From Bifidobacterium magnum (GTDB lineage: Bacteria; Actinomycetota; Actinomycetes; Actinomycetales; Bifidobacteriaceae), in NCBI RefSeq assembly GCF_000741255.1, contig NZ_JGZB01000011.1, positions 1 to 64,000 of the forward strand: DNA of 64,000 nucleotides, in the 5' to 3' direction. A model generated the notes under the pieces. It saw only the letters and a program-made list of their open reading frames with translations, did not search any database and was not told the DNA's origin. The position numbers were made by a program, and so were the translations under genes. How positions within the stretch are numbered: the first letter of the stretch is position 1; each line of letters opens with the position of its first letter. Shown here in pieces: positions 7,496 to 18,316 of this stretch.

Positions 7496-9334
7496 ATGGC
7501 CGATGACATGCTCGATCCCGCCATAGCGGCCAATCATATCTGGAGCGACGCCCTGGCGTTCCTTCGTAGCGACCGACGCGCCAATCTGACCGAGCGCGAC
7601 AAGGGCTGGCTTGAAGGCATTATGCCCGAAACGGCGTTCGGTTCCACGATCGTGTTGTGTGCCGAAAACACCACGACCATGGAAATGCTGCAATCCAAAC
7701 TTTCCAAGCCGCTGTTGCAGGCATTGTGGATCGCCAACGGCAAGCCGATCACGCCGGCATTCAAGATCGTCTCGGACGAAGAATTCTCAAGGCTCAAGGC
7801 GTTCCGCGAAGAAACGTTGGAATCCAAGCCGCATACCCCGTCCACGCCTCCGGACACGTTGTCGTCCGTGCCAAATGAGACGCCGATGCAATCCATGGCT
7901 TCCATGCCATCGATGCCGGCCATGCAGCCGGTACAGCCGATGATGCCCATGATGCCGATGCAGGACTTCCAGCAAGTTCAAAATGTTCAGAATGTTCAAA
8001 ACGGAGCGGCATTCGCGCCGGCCACGGCACCACAAGTTCAAAATCAGCAACCCGAACAGCTGACCTTCGCCAGCGCGCTTGAAGAGGAAGAGCCGGAGGA
8101 ATCCCCGCTGTCCTCGGTGTACAAGGATTCCGCATATTCCAGCAAATCGTATGTGACGCGCCATTTGCCGAGCCCCATGCAGGGCGAATTGCCTATTGCG
8201 GCGGCCGGCCCCATGCCCGAACAGGCACGCCCGCGACCGATGGGCGCCAACAATTCCCAGATCCCGAACATGGATCCCGTGACACATTTGAACAAGTCGG
8301 CCACGTTCGACACGTTCATCCGTGGAGAGTCGAACAAGTTCGCCTATACCGTCTCTTTGGCCGTGGCCGAAGGCACGGGCCGCGCCGAGTTCAATCCGTT
8401 GTTCATCTACGGCCACTCGGGACTCGGCAAAACGCATTTGTTGAACGCCATCGGCAACTACGCGATCGAATGTGCCCAGGAAGCGGGCGAGGAACTCAGC
8501 GTACGCTATGTGACCAGTGAAGAATTCACGAACGAGTTCATCGAGTCCCTGCAGTCGGGCACGAAGAATTCAAGTTTGACGAGTGAGTTCAACAAGCGCT
8601 ACCGCAGCGTCGACATCCTGTTGATCGACGACATCCAGTTCCTCTCCGGGAAGGAGCAGACGCTGGACCAGTTCTTCTATACGTTCAATTCCCTGCAGCA
8701 GGCGGGCAAAAACATCGTGATTACCTCCGATGTGGTGCCCAAGAACCTCAAGGGGTTCGAGGACCGCTTGATTTCCCGCTTCGAGCAGGGCCTCACCGTG
8801 GACGTGCAGCCGCCGGACCTCGAGACGCGTATCGCCATTTTGCAGAGCATTTCGGCGGGCAACTACATGAAGGTGCCCGATGAGGTGCTCTCGATTATCG
8901 CCGAGCGTTTTACGAGCAATATCCGCGAGCTCGAGGGCGCGTTGCGCCGTGTGACGGCGCGAGCCAATCTGAGCCATATGCCCGTGACGCCGGAGCTGGC
9001 CGAATTGGCACTCCAGGACCTGCGTACCAGCGAAGTGGAAGTGACGCCGGCCCAAATCATCAACCAGGTGGCCACATACTTCCATCTGACGTTTGACGAC
9101 ATCATGGGCAAGGCGCGTCAGCGCAACGTGGTGCTCGCACGCCAGATCGCCATGTATTTGACGAACGAGCTGACGAGCAAGAGCCTCAAGGAGATCGGCC
9201 GCGAGTTCAACAAGGACCATTCCACGGTCATTCATGCCCGCGACGTGATCAGCACGCGCATGGCGGATAAGCAGGAGATCTTCAAGTACGTCAACGAGCT
9301 GACCGCCCGCATTAAGCAGGAGGCCGACGCCTAG
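7496..9334 (+). CDS. dnaA: chromosomal replication initiator DnaA
   Basis: AAA+ initiator that binds DnaA boxes and melts the origin. Of its 612 residues, domain I covers about 1-95. Domain II (about 95-270) is long, Met/Pro/Gln-rich and has VQN repeats. Domain III has Walker A GHSGLGKT near 304-311 and Walker B LLIDD near 376. Domain IV carries the DNA-binding signature KDHSTVIHARDVI near 573. The ATG follows GAAGGA and sits just after a DnaA box. Confidence 0.98.
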   Translation: MADDMLDPAIAANHIWSDALAFLRSDRRANLTERDKGWLEGIMPETAFGSTIVLCAENTTTMEMLQSKLSKPLLQALWIANGKPITPAFKIVSDEEFSRLKAFREETLESKPHTPSTPPDTLSSVPNETPMQSMASMPSMPAMQPVQPMMPMMPMQDFQQVQNVQNVQNGAAFAPATAPQVQNQQPEQLTFASALEEEEPEESPLSSVYKDSAYSSKSYVTRHLPSPMQGELPIAAAGPMPEQARPRPMGANNSQIPNMDPVTHLNKSATFDTFIRGESNKFAYTVSLAVAEGTGRAEFNPLFIYGHSGLGKTHLLNAIGNYAIECAQEAGEELSVRYVTSEEFTNEFIESLQSGTKNSSLTSEFNKRYRSVDILLIDDIQFLSGKEQTLDQFFYTFNSLQQAGKNIVITSDVVPKNLKGFEDRLISRFEQGLTVDVQPPDLETRIAILQSISAGNYMKVPDEVLSIIAERFTSNIRELEGALRRVTARANLSHMPVTPELAELALQDLRTSEVEVTPAQIINQVATYFHLTFDDIMGKARQRNVVLARQIAMYLTNELTSKSLKEIGREFNKDHSTVIHARDVISTRMADKQEIFKYVNELTARIKQEADA

Positions 9335-9871
9335 ACGCTGCCGCCATCGGAATTTTTACGGTAGAAGTGCGCCCTGCGCACGCTCCGCATGCCTGTGCAA
9401 CGCGTTGTGATTGCACCCCGTTTTGTGTCGTTTGAGGATAAAACCATGCCTTCTAAGATGTGCACACGACACTCCCGGAACAACTTTTTGAAGATTTTTT
9501 ATCCACACGCTATGCACAAATGGCCACTTTTCGTGGGGATAACGTGTGGATAAACGGCCATTTACAGTGAACAACTTGTGTGAAAAACACGAAATGAGGT
9601 GCATAACTTTTTCAAGATTTTGAGGGTGTGAATAAATCGGCACTTTATGCACACGGTTTCCACCGTCTATGCACAATTGAAAGTTTTCCACCTTGTGTGT
9701 ATTTTCAACGCCTCATCACGGTTTTCCACATTATCCACAGGCCTTATGATGATGATGACTTTACTTAACTTACGTTCATCAACATTCAGCCGAACGCAGC
9801 TTCCCGAACCATGTTTCTTACCAGCAGCGAACTTTGTAGAATAGCTCTAACAACACGACGAAAGAGGAATC
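9335..9871. other. replication origin oriC (dnaA-dnaN gap)
   Basis: This 537-bp gene-free stretch is dense in DnaA boxes. Exact TTATNCACA matches are at 9499-9507 (+), 9545-9553 (-), 9627-9635 (-), 9645-9653 (+) and 9731-9739 (+). One-mismatch boxes (CTATGCACA) lie at 9510-9518 and 9667-9675, and another near 9598. An AT-rich tract at about 9744-9780 is a candidate unwinding element. Position between dnaA and dnaN agrees with actinobacterial origins. Confidence 0.9.
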
Positions 9872-10999
9872 ATGAAAGTTGAAGTCAATTCCACCTCCCT
9901 TGCGGATGCGGTCGCATGGGCAACGCGCGCCCTTGACAACAGGCCAAACAACCCGATTCTGGCCGGTATCAAACTGGAAACCGTAGATGGATTGCTTCAA
10001 CTCTCCACGTTCAGCCTCACCATGACCGCACGCGACCGCATTGAAGCGGGCGTCGATGAAGACGGCACCGTGGTCGTGCGCGGCAAGATGCTGTCCGACA
10101 TCAGCCGCATGCTGCCTGGCGAAAAGACGTACTTGGCCACGGAAGGCTCACGTTTGCGCATCACGTCCGGCAAATCCACGTTCTCGCTGCAGCTCATGCC
10201 TGTCGAAGAATATCCGGATCTGCCCCAGCTGCCGCCGCTGGTTGGCGAAGTGGATGCCGCCACTTTCGCGCAGGCTGTGAACCAGGCCAATGTTTCGGTC
10301 GCGCCGATTGACGGCCCGCGTCCTGTGCTCAGCTGCATCCGCACGCAATTCGTGGGCAATACCGTCATCATGTCTTCCACGGACCGTTTCCGCCTCTCCC
10401 GCGCCATGGTTGAATGGGAACCGGCCGATGCCGAAGTGGACGTAAGCGCCTTGATTCCGGGCGACCGTCTGCGCGAACTGGCCCACTCCCTTGACATGCA
10501 TACGACCGTGAAAATCAGCTTCGATCCTCAGAATCCGAAGCTCGTGGGCTTCGAAAATGGCGGCCGCGTCTCCACGCTGCAGCTTATTGAAGGCGAATTC
10601 CCGTCCGTCGACCGCCTGTATGCGGACGAATATCCGATCCACGCCGTGATCAACCGCCAGGATCTTCTGGACGCCATCAAGCGCATGTCGCTGGTCACGG
10701 GCCAGAACGAGTCGCTGCGCATGACGTTCACGAACGAGGAAGTGACGCTTACCGCAGGCAACTCCGAAGAGGCGCAGGCCAACGAAATCCTTGACGTGGA
10801 TCTTGACGGCGAGGACATCACGCTCGCGTTCAATCCGAACTACTTGCAAAACGGTATCGCGGCTATCAGCGAGCCATACGTGCGCATGAAGATGACCACT
10901 CCGATCAAGCCTGTCGAATTCGACGGCCAGGAGAGCAAGGATAGCGACGAATCGATGCAGTACCGCTACCTGCTCGTGCCGATGCGCATCGGAAACTGA
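9872..10999 (+). CDS. dnaN: DNA polymerase III sliding clamp (beta subunit)
   Basis: Ring-shaped processivity clamp of the replicative polymerase. The 375-residue protein begins MKVEVNSTSLADAVAWATRA and shows the three repeated clamp folds. It ends in the usual YRYLLVPMRI-type C-terminus, which forms the partner-binding pocket. An AAGAGG lies 8 bp before the ATG. The stop overlaps the recF start (TGATG), so the two are coupled. Confidence 0.98.
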   Translation: MKVEVNSTSLADAVAWATRALDNRPNNPILAGIKLETVDGLLQLSTFSLTMTARDRIEAGVDEDGTVVVRGKMLSDISRMLPGEKTYLATEGSRLRITSGKSTFSLQLMPVEEYPDLPQLPPLVGEVDAATFAQAVNQANVSVAPIDGPRPVLSCIRTQFVGNTVIMSSTDRFRLSRAMVEWEPADAEVDVSALIPGDRLRELAHSLDMHTTVKISFDPQNPKLVGFENGGRVSTLQLIEGEFPSVDRLYADEYPIHAVINRQDLLDAIKRMSLVTGQNESLRMTFTNEEVTLTAGNSEEAQANEILDVDLDGEDITLAFNPNYLQNGIAAISEPYVRMKMTTPIKPVEFDGQESKDSDESMQYRYLLVPMRIGN

Positions 11000-12210
11000 T
11001 GGTCATTACAAAACTCGCATTGGACCACTTCCGGTCGTGGGATCACCTGCTTATCGATCTTGCGGCCGGAGTGACCGTATTCCAGGGCGCCAACGGACTG
11101 GGCAAAACGAATATTGTGGAAGCCATCGAAGTGCTCTCCACGGGTTCCAGCCACCGTGTCTCGAGCACGACGCCGCTTATTGAACGCGGGCAGTCCGTCG
11201 CCACGATCCGCGCCAATATCGTGGAGGACACTGATACGGAACCGGAGCCGGCATCATTATCGGCTCATAAAAGTTCCGAACAAACCGAAAATTTGCCGCA
11301 GACGACGCTGGAATTGTCGCTTCGATTAAAAGGCGCGAACCGCGGCCGCGTCAACAGTGGACAGTCCCTATATATGAGGGATATTGTGGGCCGCATTCCC
11401 AGCGTGACGTTCGCTCCCGACGACCAGCAGCTCATTAGTGCGGAACCGTCCAGGCGCCGCACGTTCCTCGACCAGGCCTGCGCGCTGCTCAATCGGGAAT
11501 ATGTGGGGCTGCACCAGCAGTTCACGAAAGTTGCGCGCCAACGCGCCGCCCTATTGAAAACGCTGGGATCCACGGATCCGGCCGATCCGCGCCATAGTGG
11601 CGCGCTGGGAACGCTGGAAATCTGGACGGGTCAGTTCATCGCGCTGGGCATGGAACTGACCAAACAACGCGCGGCCGTCATTGAACTCTTGAACCAGCCG
11701 TTCTCGCGCCTGTATACGCAATTGTCGAACGGCAACGGCGTTGCGGGACTGTCTTATGAGCCGTCTTTTGCGGAAGTGCTGGAATATGAGCAGCCCCAAC
11801 CCGAGATCAGCCGCCATTTCCAGCGACTGTATGCGGGAGAAAGCGCGCGCGGCATCAATCTGATCGGGCCGCAACGCGACGACATGACCGTTACAATCGA
11901 CTCGATTCCCGCCAAGGAATTCGCCTCGAACGGCGAAATGTGGACGCTCGCGCTCGCACTGAAAATGGCGCTTGTGGAACTCGTGGAACAACGATTCCAG
12001 ACACGTCCCATTGTGATTCTTGACGATGTGTTCGCCCAGCTGGACGAGAACAGGCGGCAGAAAATCCTCGAATTCGCCTCGCGCCAGGACCAGGTGTTCA
12101 TCACTGTGGCGGCGGCCAGCGATATTCCTGCCATAAGCGAGCTCGATCATGAAGGCGCTCCCATTCGCGTGATCGACGTAGAAGCGCTGAAAGAAGGCGA
12201 AGCGCAGTGA
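10999..12210 (+). CDS. recF: DNA replication and repair protein RecF
   Basis: SMC-like ATPase of the RecFOR gap-repair pathway. Of 403 residues, Walker A GANGLGKTN lies at about 30-38. The ABC-type signature region SNGEMWTLALALKMA and Walker B PIVILDDVFAQLDENR are near the C-terminus. A polar insert rich in Glu/Ser/Thr (about 75-105) is longer than in many RecFs. It overlaps dnaN by 1 bp and the next gene by 4 bp. Confidence 0.97.
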   Translation: MVITKLALDHFRSWDHLLIDLAAGVTVFQGANGLGKTNIVEAIEVLSTGSSHRVSSTTPLIERGQSVATIRANIVEDTDTEPEPASLSAHKSSEQTENLPQTTLELSLRLKGANRGRVNSGQSLYMRDIVGRIPSVTFAPDDQQLISAEPSRRRTFLDQACALLNREYVGLHQQFTKVARQRAALLKTLGSTDPADPRHSGALGTLEIWTGQFIALGMELTKQRAAVIELLNQPFSRLYTQLSNGNGVAGLSYEPSFAEVLEYEQPQPEISRHFQRLYAGESARGINLIGPQRDDMTVTIDSIPAKEFASNGEMWTLALALKMALVELVEQRFQTRPIVILDDVFAQLDENRRQKILEFASRQDQVFITVAAASDIPAISELDHEGAPIRVIDVEALKEGEAQ

Positions 12211-12686
12211 ACAAGGCTCCAGTAGCGGACCTGCTGCATCTGGACGAGCGCAAACTGCCGGCCATGGTATTCGAACAGCTCGCGCAACGCGTCGATTTTA
12301 CGGACCGTCTGCGCGAGCAGAACGAAGAGGCGTTCGAGAACTTTGGCAAACGCGGACGGGAGCCCAAAACTGTCGGTAGCACGCTGAACGCCATGTTTTC
12401 GGGCGAAGGATGGATGCAAAAGCTCGATGTGGGCGCGTTATATGGCAACTGGCCCCAGATTGCGGGACCGGACATCGCCGCGCATTCGCGCATCGTGCGC
12501 GTGGAAGAAGGAACGCTGACCATTCGCGCGGACAGTCCCGCATGGCAGCAGCTATTGCATAGCATGGAAACGCAATTCGTGGAGGCCTTGCGCACGGCGG
12601 TCCCCCATTTGAACATAGAACATGTGGTGGTGCTCGGGGGCCTCCAGCAGCGCCGTCGATCCCGCTACTCGTCGCGATTTTCGTAA
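12207..12686 (+). CDS. DUF721 (DciA-type) replication-associated protein
   Basis: DUF721 proteins between recF and gyrB are common in actinobacteria. Members of this family (DciA) help load or operate the replicative helicase in bacteria without DnaC. The domain covers about residues 50-150, with the typical GTLTIRADSPAWQQLL and LNIEHVVVLG-like segments. GTG start overlapping the recF stop by 4 bp. Function is taken from family and position only. Confidence 0.85.
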   Translation: MNKAPVADLLHLDERKLPAMVFEQLAQRVDFTDRLREQNEEAFENFGKRGREPKTVGSTLNAMFSGEGWMQKLDVGALYGNWPQIAGPDIAAHSRIVRVEEGTLTIRADSPAWQQLLHSMETQFVEALRTAVPHLNIEHVVVLGGLQQRRRSRYSSRFS

Positions 12687-12742
12687 AGCTAGCGCAGTGC
12701 CAAGGAGTCACCCCCTACGAGTAAGATCTTTAGCATACTAGT

Positions 12743-12767
12743 TAAACGCCTGTAGAGGGCGTTTATT
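12743..12767 (+). terminator. short hairpin between DUF721 gene and gyrB
   Basis: AAACGCC / GGCGTTT arms separated by 7 bp and followed by ATTTGCGTTT. A modest terminator of the dnaN-recF unit. Confidence 0.45.
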
Positions 12768-12835
12768 TGCGTTTAAGGGCATATCGCCCACGTAAATGAC
12801 CCTCTTGGGGATGCTTAACGCAGAAAGGAATCTCT

Positions 12836-14926
12836 GTGGCAGAATTTGCATCAGATCCTGTAGATCAATCTAACGATCCTATGGATCAGCTGAGCGAAAC
12901 AGTTCAGAACGCCCAGCTTGACGATACGCTTTCCCCCAACCATTATGACGCAAGCGATTTGCGCGTTCTGGAAGGCCTTGAAGCGGTTCGTATTCGTCCA
13001 GGCATGTATATCGGCTCGACGGGCCCGCGCGGTTTGCACCACTTGGTCTATGAGATCGTGGACAACTCCGTGGATGAGGCGCTTGCCGGTTACGCGTCCC
13101 ATATTGAAGTGACTATTCTGCCTGACAACGGCATTCGAGTAGTGGATGACGGCCGTGGCATTCCGGTCGATGAGGTGCCGGGTGAAGGCATTTCCGGCGT
13201 GGAAACCGTGATGACGAAGCTTCACGCGGGCGGCAAGTTCGGTGGCGGCGGCTACGCCGTGTCCGGCGGCCTGCACGGCGTGGGCATTTCCGTGGTAAAC
13301 GCCCTGTCCACGCGCGTGGAAATTGAAGTGCGCCGTCAGGGCTACCACTGGACGCAAACCTATGTCGATCAGCATCCGGTGGCTCCGCTGGAGCGTCGTG
13401 AGCCCATGCGCGAAGGCGAATCCACGGGCACGTCCGTGACGTTCTGGCCGGACGCCAAGATTTTCGAAACGACGATCTACGATTTCGAGACGCTGCGTAG
13501 CCGTTTCCAGCAGATGGCGTTCCTGAACAAGGGACTGAAGATCTCCCTGACCGATTTGCGCCAGGAGGATCTGGCTGCCGATGAAATCGCCACGGAAGAC
13601 GCCAACGACGCACAGGAGCTGCATCAGAGCGTCACCTACCAGTATGCCAACGGTATCAAGGATTATGTGGCATACATGGTCAAGGTGCGCAAGTCGCAGC
13701 CGATCGAGCCCGACGTTATCGATTTCGAGTCCGAAGACCTGGCTATTGGCATTTCCGCCGAAATCGCCATGCAATGGACGAACGCCTACTCCGAATCCGT
13801 GCACACCTTCGCCAACACGATCGCCACCACGGAAGGCGGCACCCACGAAGAGGGCTTCCGCGCCGCGTTGACGAGCATGATCAACCGCTACGCGCGCGAC
13901 AAGGGCATCCTCAAGGACAAGGATGACAACCTTTCGGGCGACGACGTGCGTGAAGGCCTTACCGCCGTCATCTCGGTCAAGCTCACAAATCCCCAGTTCG
14001 AAGGCCAGACGAAGACGAAGCTCGGCAACTCCGAAGCCAAGGCCTTCGTGCAGCGCGTGATGAACGACAAGTTCGGCGACTGGCTCGATTCGCATCCCAC
14101 CGAGGCCAAGAACATCATTCAGAAGGCCATGGAAGCTTCGCGTGCGCGCATGGCCGCCAAGAAGGCCCGCGAAAACACGCGCCGCAAGTCGATCTTCGAG
14201 TCCGCCGGCATGCCCGACAAGCTCAAGGATTGCCAGTCCAACAACCCGGCCGAGTGCGAACTGTTCATCGTCGAGGGCGATTCGGCAGGCGGTTCCGCCA
14301 TCCAGGGCCGCAACCCGATCACGCAGGCCATTTTGCCGTTGCGCGGCAAGATTTTGAACACGGAGCGCGCAAGCTTCGAGCGCATGATGAAGTCGGACAC
14401 GATTGAATCGCTGATCACCGCCGTGGGCGGCGGCTACGGCGAGGACTTCGACCTCGACAAGGTGCGCTACCACAAGATCATCATCATGGCCGACGCCGAT
14501 GTGGACGGCGCCCATATCGCCACGTTGAACTTGACGCTGTTCTTCCGCTACATGCGTCCAATGATCACGGCCGGCTATGTATACGTGGCCATGCCTCCGC
14601 TGTATCGACTCAAGTGGACCAAGGGCGCCCACGACTTCGTGTATACGGACGCCGAACGCGACCGCGTGCTGGCCGAAGGCAAGGCCGCGGGCCGTCAGCT
14701 GCCCAAGGGCGAAGGCATCCAGCGCTACAAGGGCTTGGGCGAGATGAGCTATCAGGAACTGTGGGAAACGACCATGGATCCGGAACACCGCATCTTGAAG
14801 CAAGTCCATATTGAAGACGCGATTCAGGCCGATGAGACGTTCTCGATGCTCATGGGCGATGAAGTGGAGCCGCGCCGTCTGTTCATTCAGCGCAACGCCC
14901 ACAACGCTCGCTGGATTGACGCCTGA
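12836..14926 (+). CDS. gyrB: DNA gyrase subunit B
   Basis: ATPase subunit of gyrase. The GTG start follows GAAAGGAA, and the protein is 696 residues. The GHKL ATPase region shows GMYIGSTG, EIVDNSVDEAL and VDDGRGIPVDE. The TOPRIM domain shows EGDSAGGSA and the metal site DADVDGAHI. It ends in the usual QRNAHNARWIDA-like C-terminus. It is 23 bp upstream of gyrA. Confidence 0.98.
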   Translation: MAEFASDPVDQSNDPMDQLSETVQNAQLDDTLSPNHYDASDLRVLEGLEAVRIRPGMYIGSTGPRGLHHLVYEIVDNSVDEALAGYASHIEVTILPDNGIRVVDDGRGIPVDEVPGEGISGVETVMTKLHAGGKFGGGGYAVSGGLHGVGISVVNALSTRVEIEVRRQGYHWTQTYVDQHPVAPLERREPMREGESTGTSVTFWPDAKIFETTIYDFETLRSRFQQMAFLNKGLKISLTDLRQEDLAADEIATEDANDAQELHQSVTYQYANGIKDYVAYMVKVRKSQPIEPDVIDFESEDLAIGISAEIAMQWTNAYSESVHTFANTIATTEGGTHEEGFRAALTSMINRYARDKGILKDKDDNLSGDDVREGLTAVISVKLTNPQFEGQTKTKLGNSEAKAFVQRVMNDKFGDWLDSHPTEAKNIIQKAMEASRARMAAKKARENTRRKSIFESAGMPDKLKDCQSNNPAECELFIVEGDSAGGSAIQGRNPITQAILPLRGKILNTERASFERMMKSDTIESLITAVGGGYGEDFDLDKVRYHKIIIMADADVDGAHIATLNLTLFFRYMRPMITAGYVYVAMPPLYRLKWTKGAHDFVYTDAERDRVLAEGKAAGRQLPKGEGIQRYKGLGEMSYQELWETTMDPEHRILKQVHIEDAIQADETFSMLMGDEVEPRRLFIQRNAHNARWIDA

Positions 14927-14949
14927 TTTTTGAACTATAAGGAAACAAA

Positions 14950-17622
14950 GTGGCAGACGAATCGATGAATAATAGCTCGAATGAGCAGTTCCTGCCCGAC
15001 GGTTCGATGGAACCGTTGAGCCCGCAGGAAAGCGACAATACCGATTACGGCCTGATGAAGGGCGAACGCATTCAGCCTGTGGATCTGCAGGACGAAATGC
15101 GCCAGTCGTACCTTTCGTATGCGTTGTCCGTAATCGTGGAACGCGCGTTGCCGGATGTGCGCGACGGCATGAAGCCCGTGCACCGCCGCGTCATTTACGC
15201 CATGTATGACGGCGGATACCGTCCCGACCGCGGTTACAACAAGTGCTCGCGCGTTGTCGGCGACGTGATGGGCAAGTACCATCCGCACGGCGACTCGGCC
15301 ATCTATGACACGCTTGTGCGTATGGCTCAGCCGTGGTCCATGCGTTCCGTACTCGTGGACGGACAGGGCAACTTCGGCTCCCCGGGCGACGACCCGGCCG
15401 CCGCAATGCGTTACACGGAATGCCGTATGGCGCCGCTCGCCATGGAAATGGTGCGCGACATTGACAAGGACACCGTGGACTTCGTGCCGAACTACGACGG
15501 CAAGACGCAGGAGCCGACCGTACTGCCGGCCCGCTTCCCGAACCTGCTTGTCAACGGTTCTTCGGGCATCGCTGTCGGTATGGCGACGAACATCCCTCCG
15601 CACAACCTGCGCGAAGTGGCCGAAGGCGTGCACTGGGCTCTGGAACATCCGGAAGCCACGCGCGAAGAGCTGCTCGAAGCGTTGCTGCAGCGCATCAAGG
15701 GACCGGACTTCCCCACCGCCGCAACGATTTTGGGCCACAAGGGCATTGAACAGGCCTACCGTACGGGTCGTGGCCTGATCACGATGCGCGCCGTGGTCAA
15801 CACGGAAGAGATCAAGGGCCGCATGTGCCTAGTCATTACGGAGCTGCCGTACCAGGTCAACCCCGACCGCCTTGTCGCCTCGATCCGCGAGGCCGTGCGC
15901 GACGGCAAGATCCAGGGCATCGCCGATATGCGCGATGAAACCTCGGGCCGTACCGGCCAGCGCCTCGTGCTCGTGCTCAAGCGCGACGCCGTCCCGAAGG
16001 TCCTGCTCAACAACCTGTACAAGCACACGCAACTGCAGCAGACCTTCGGCGCCAACATGCTGGCGCTGGTCGACGGTGTGCCGCGCACGCTGAGCCTCGA
16101 CGCATTCATCCGCCATTGGGTGACGCACCAGCTCGACGTGATCGCCCGCCGTACCGCATACCTCAAGCGCGAGGCCGAAGAACGCGACCACATTCTGCAG
16201 GGCTACCTCAAGGCGCTCGACATGATCGACGAAGTCATCGCGCTGATCCGCCAGTCGCCCGACGTCGACCGCGCTCGTACGGGTCTGATCGATCTGCTTG
16301 ACGTGGACGGTGTGCAGGCTGACGCCATTCTGGCCATGCAGTTGCGCCGCCTGGCCGCGCTGGAACGCCAGAAGATCCTTGACGAGCACGAAGAGCTCAT
16401 GCGCAGGATCGCCAACTACAACGACATCCTCGCGCGTCCGGAACGCCAGCGCCAGATCGTGGGCGACGAACTCGACGAGATCGTGGCGCGCTATGGCGAC
16501 GAACGCCGCACGCGCATCCTGCCGTACTCGGGCGAGATGAACGTGGAAGACCTTATCGCTGAAGAAAACGTGGTAGTCACGCTGACGCACTCCGGTTTCA
16601 TCAAGCGCACGAAGGCCGACGAATACCGTTCCCAGCACCGTGGCGGCAAGGGCATCAAGGGCGCCAAACTGCGCGAAGACGACGTGGTGGACCACTTCTT
16701 CCTCACGAGCACGCACAACTGGCTGCTGTTCTTCACGAACATGGGCCGCGTGTACCGCGTCAAGGCGTACGAGATTCCGGAAGGATCGCGTGATTCCAAG
16801 GGCCAGCACGTAGCGAACCTGCTGCAGCTGCAGCCTGACGAGAACATCCAGGCCGTGCTGTCCATTCCGAACTACGAAGTGGCCAAGTACCTCGTGCTCG
16901 CCACCAAGTCCGGCAAGGTCAAGAAGACGCGCCTGTCCGAATACGACTCCCCGCGCCAGGGCGGCCTTATCGCCGTGCGCCTGATGACCGACGAGAATGG
17001 CGAGAATGCCGACGAACTCATCGGCGCCACGCTGTGCAACGTGGAAGACGACATCATGCTCGTCTCCAAGCACGGCATGAGCCTGAAGTTCAAGGCCGAC
17101 GACACGCAGCTGCGTCCTATGGGCCGCCAGACCGCCGGTGTGCAGGGCATGAAGTTCCGCGATGGCGACGAATTGCTCGCCATGGACGTCATTCGTGACG
17201 ACATGGACGACGAGGATCTGCTCGTCGTGACAAGCGAAGGCTTCGCCAAGCGCACGGCCGTGGACGAGTACCGTCTGCAGGGCCGTAACGGTTATGGTGT
17301 GAAGGCCGTGCAGCTGACCGACGAGCGCGGCGAACTTGTGGGCGCGCTTGTGGTCCGCGAAGAGGACCAGGTCATGGCGATCATGAAGTCCGGCAAGGTC
17401 GTACGCTCCGACGTGGCCGAAGTCCACAGGACCGGCCGTACCACGCAGGGTGTCACGTTTGCCAAGCCCGATGCAGGGGACGAAATCATCTCCATCGCAC
17501 GCAACGCCGAACTGGACGACGATTCCGAAGAGTCTGAAGAATCCGAGAAAAACGCCACGCCGGAAACGGCGGCCGTGACGGATTCCGCGACAACCGAATC
17601 GACCGCGGCAGCGGCCGAATAA
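14950..17622 (+). CDS. gyrA: DNA gyrase subunit A
   Basis: Breakage-reunion subunit of gyrase, 890 residues with a GTG start. The quinolone-resistance region reads [15 protein letters not shown], with Ser and Asp at the positions usually changed in resistant strains, so this copy looks wild type there. The active-site Tyr lies in MRYTECRM. Six C-terminal beta-pinwheel blades follow, including the GyrA-box-like [11 protein letters not shown] Ser/Glu/Thr-rich tail of about 35 residues ends the protein. Confidence 0.98.
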   Translation: MADESMNNSSNEQFLPDGSMEPLSPQESDNTDYGLMKGERIQPVDLQDEMRQSYLSYALSVIVERALPDVRDGMKPVHRRVIYAMYDGGYRPDRGYNKCSRVVGDVMGKYHPHGDSAIYDTLVRMAQPWSMRSVLVDGQGNFGSPGDDPAAAMRYTECRMAPLAMEMVRDIDKDTVDFVPNYDGKTQEPTVLPARFPNLLVNGSSGIAVGMATNIPPHNLREVAEGVHWALEHPEATREELLEALLQRIKGPDFPTAATILGHKGIEQAYRTGRGLITMRAVVNTEEIKGRMCLVITELPYQVNPDRLVASIREAVRDGKIQGIADMRDETSGRTGQRLVLVLKRDAVPKVLLNNLYKHTQLQQTFGANMLALVDGVPRTLSLDAFIRHWVTHQLDVIARRTAYLKREAEERDHILQGYLKALDMIDEVIALIRQSPDVDRARTGLIDLLDVDGVQADAILAMQLRRLAALERQKILDEHEELMRRIANYNDILARPERQRQIVGDELDEIVARYGDERRTRILPYSGEMNVEDLIAEENVVVTLTHSGFIKRTKADEYRSQHRGGKGIKGAKLREDDVVDHFFLTSTHNWLLFFTNMGRVYRVKAYEIPEGSRDSKGQHVANLLQLQPDENIQAVLSIPNYEVAKYLVLATKSGKVKKTRLSEYDSPRQGGLIAVRLMTDENGENADELIGATLCNVEDDIMLVSKHGMSLKFKADDTQLRPMGRQTAGVQGMKFRDGDELLAMDVIRDDMDDEDLLVVTSEGFAKRTAVDEYRLQGRNGYGVKAVQLTDERGELVGALVVREEDQVMAIMKSGKVVRSDVAEVHRTGRTTQGVTFAKPDAGDEIISIARNAELDDDSEESEESEKNATPETAAVTDSATTESTAAAAE

Positions 17623-17657
17623 ACCGGCTGCGTTTGTAACACCGCGGCCATATCACA

Positions 17658-17691
17658 TAGAGCGCCTCTGTGGCAACGCTGAGGCGCTCTA
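17658..17691 (+). terminator. hairpin after gyrA
   Basis: TAGAGCGCCTC / GAGGCGCTCTA arms (11 bp, perfect) around a 12-nt loop. Only a weak T-tract follows. Confidence 0.55.
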
Positions 17692-17761
17692 TTGCGCTCG
17701 TTGTACAATCAACGCATGACTGTAACGCTGGGACCCCAGTAAGCGATAAGGAGCAGTACAG

Positions 17762-18277
17762 ATGAGTGAGAACCTGGAACATAAGTCGGCTGACGCCCAC
17801 AACCATCCCCGAGTGGCCCGTTCCGCCTCAAATCAGCCATTGATTGCGGACAAGGACCGTCCAGAAGAGAACAAGCCGATCCGTTCCGCGGGTCGTTCCT
17901 CGCAGAAGAAGCCCCATGCGCGCCGTATGAATCTTTCGATTACGCGCTTCGACGCGTGGTCCGTGGCCAAGGTGACGTTCATGCTTACGTTGGCGGGCGC
18001 AATTATTCAGATTGTGGCGGCGACGTTGCTCTGGTCGCTGCTGAAAATGGTCGGCGTATTCGACCAGGTGTCCCAGATCATTTCGTCCGCCGGCCTTGAT
18101 TCGGCCGGACTCAATCTTGCGAACGTGTTCTCGCTCCCGACAATTTTGAGTGTAGTGACCATTTTTTCGATTGCCGAAATGGTGCTGATCACGATTTTGG
18201 TCACCATTTTTGCGCTGTTATATAACGTCGTGAGCAATTTGGTGGGTGGCGTGCATATGACGCTTGGCGATGACTGA
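17762..18277 (+). CDS. DUF3566 membrane protein
   Basis: Small membrane protein nearly always found after gyrA in actinobacteria; its function is unknown. About 55 polar residues come first. The DUF3566 domain follows with two membrane segments, near 65-95 (VTFMLTLAGAIIQIVAATLLW) written here as VTFMLTLAGAII plus neighbours, and near 125-155. AAGGAG precedes the ATG by 9 bp. Confidence 0.88.
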   Translation: MSENLEHKSADAHNHPRVARSASNQPLIADKDRPEENKPIRSAGRSSQKKPHARRMNLSITRFDAWSVAKVTFMLTLAGAIIQIVAATLLWSLLKMVGVFDQVSQIISSAGLDSAGLNLANVFSLPTILSVVTIFSIAEMVLITILVTIFALLYNVVSNLVGGVHMTLGDD

Positions 18278-18316
18278 GCCTTAGTTATCCACTAATACTA
18301 AATACTGAAATATTTC

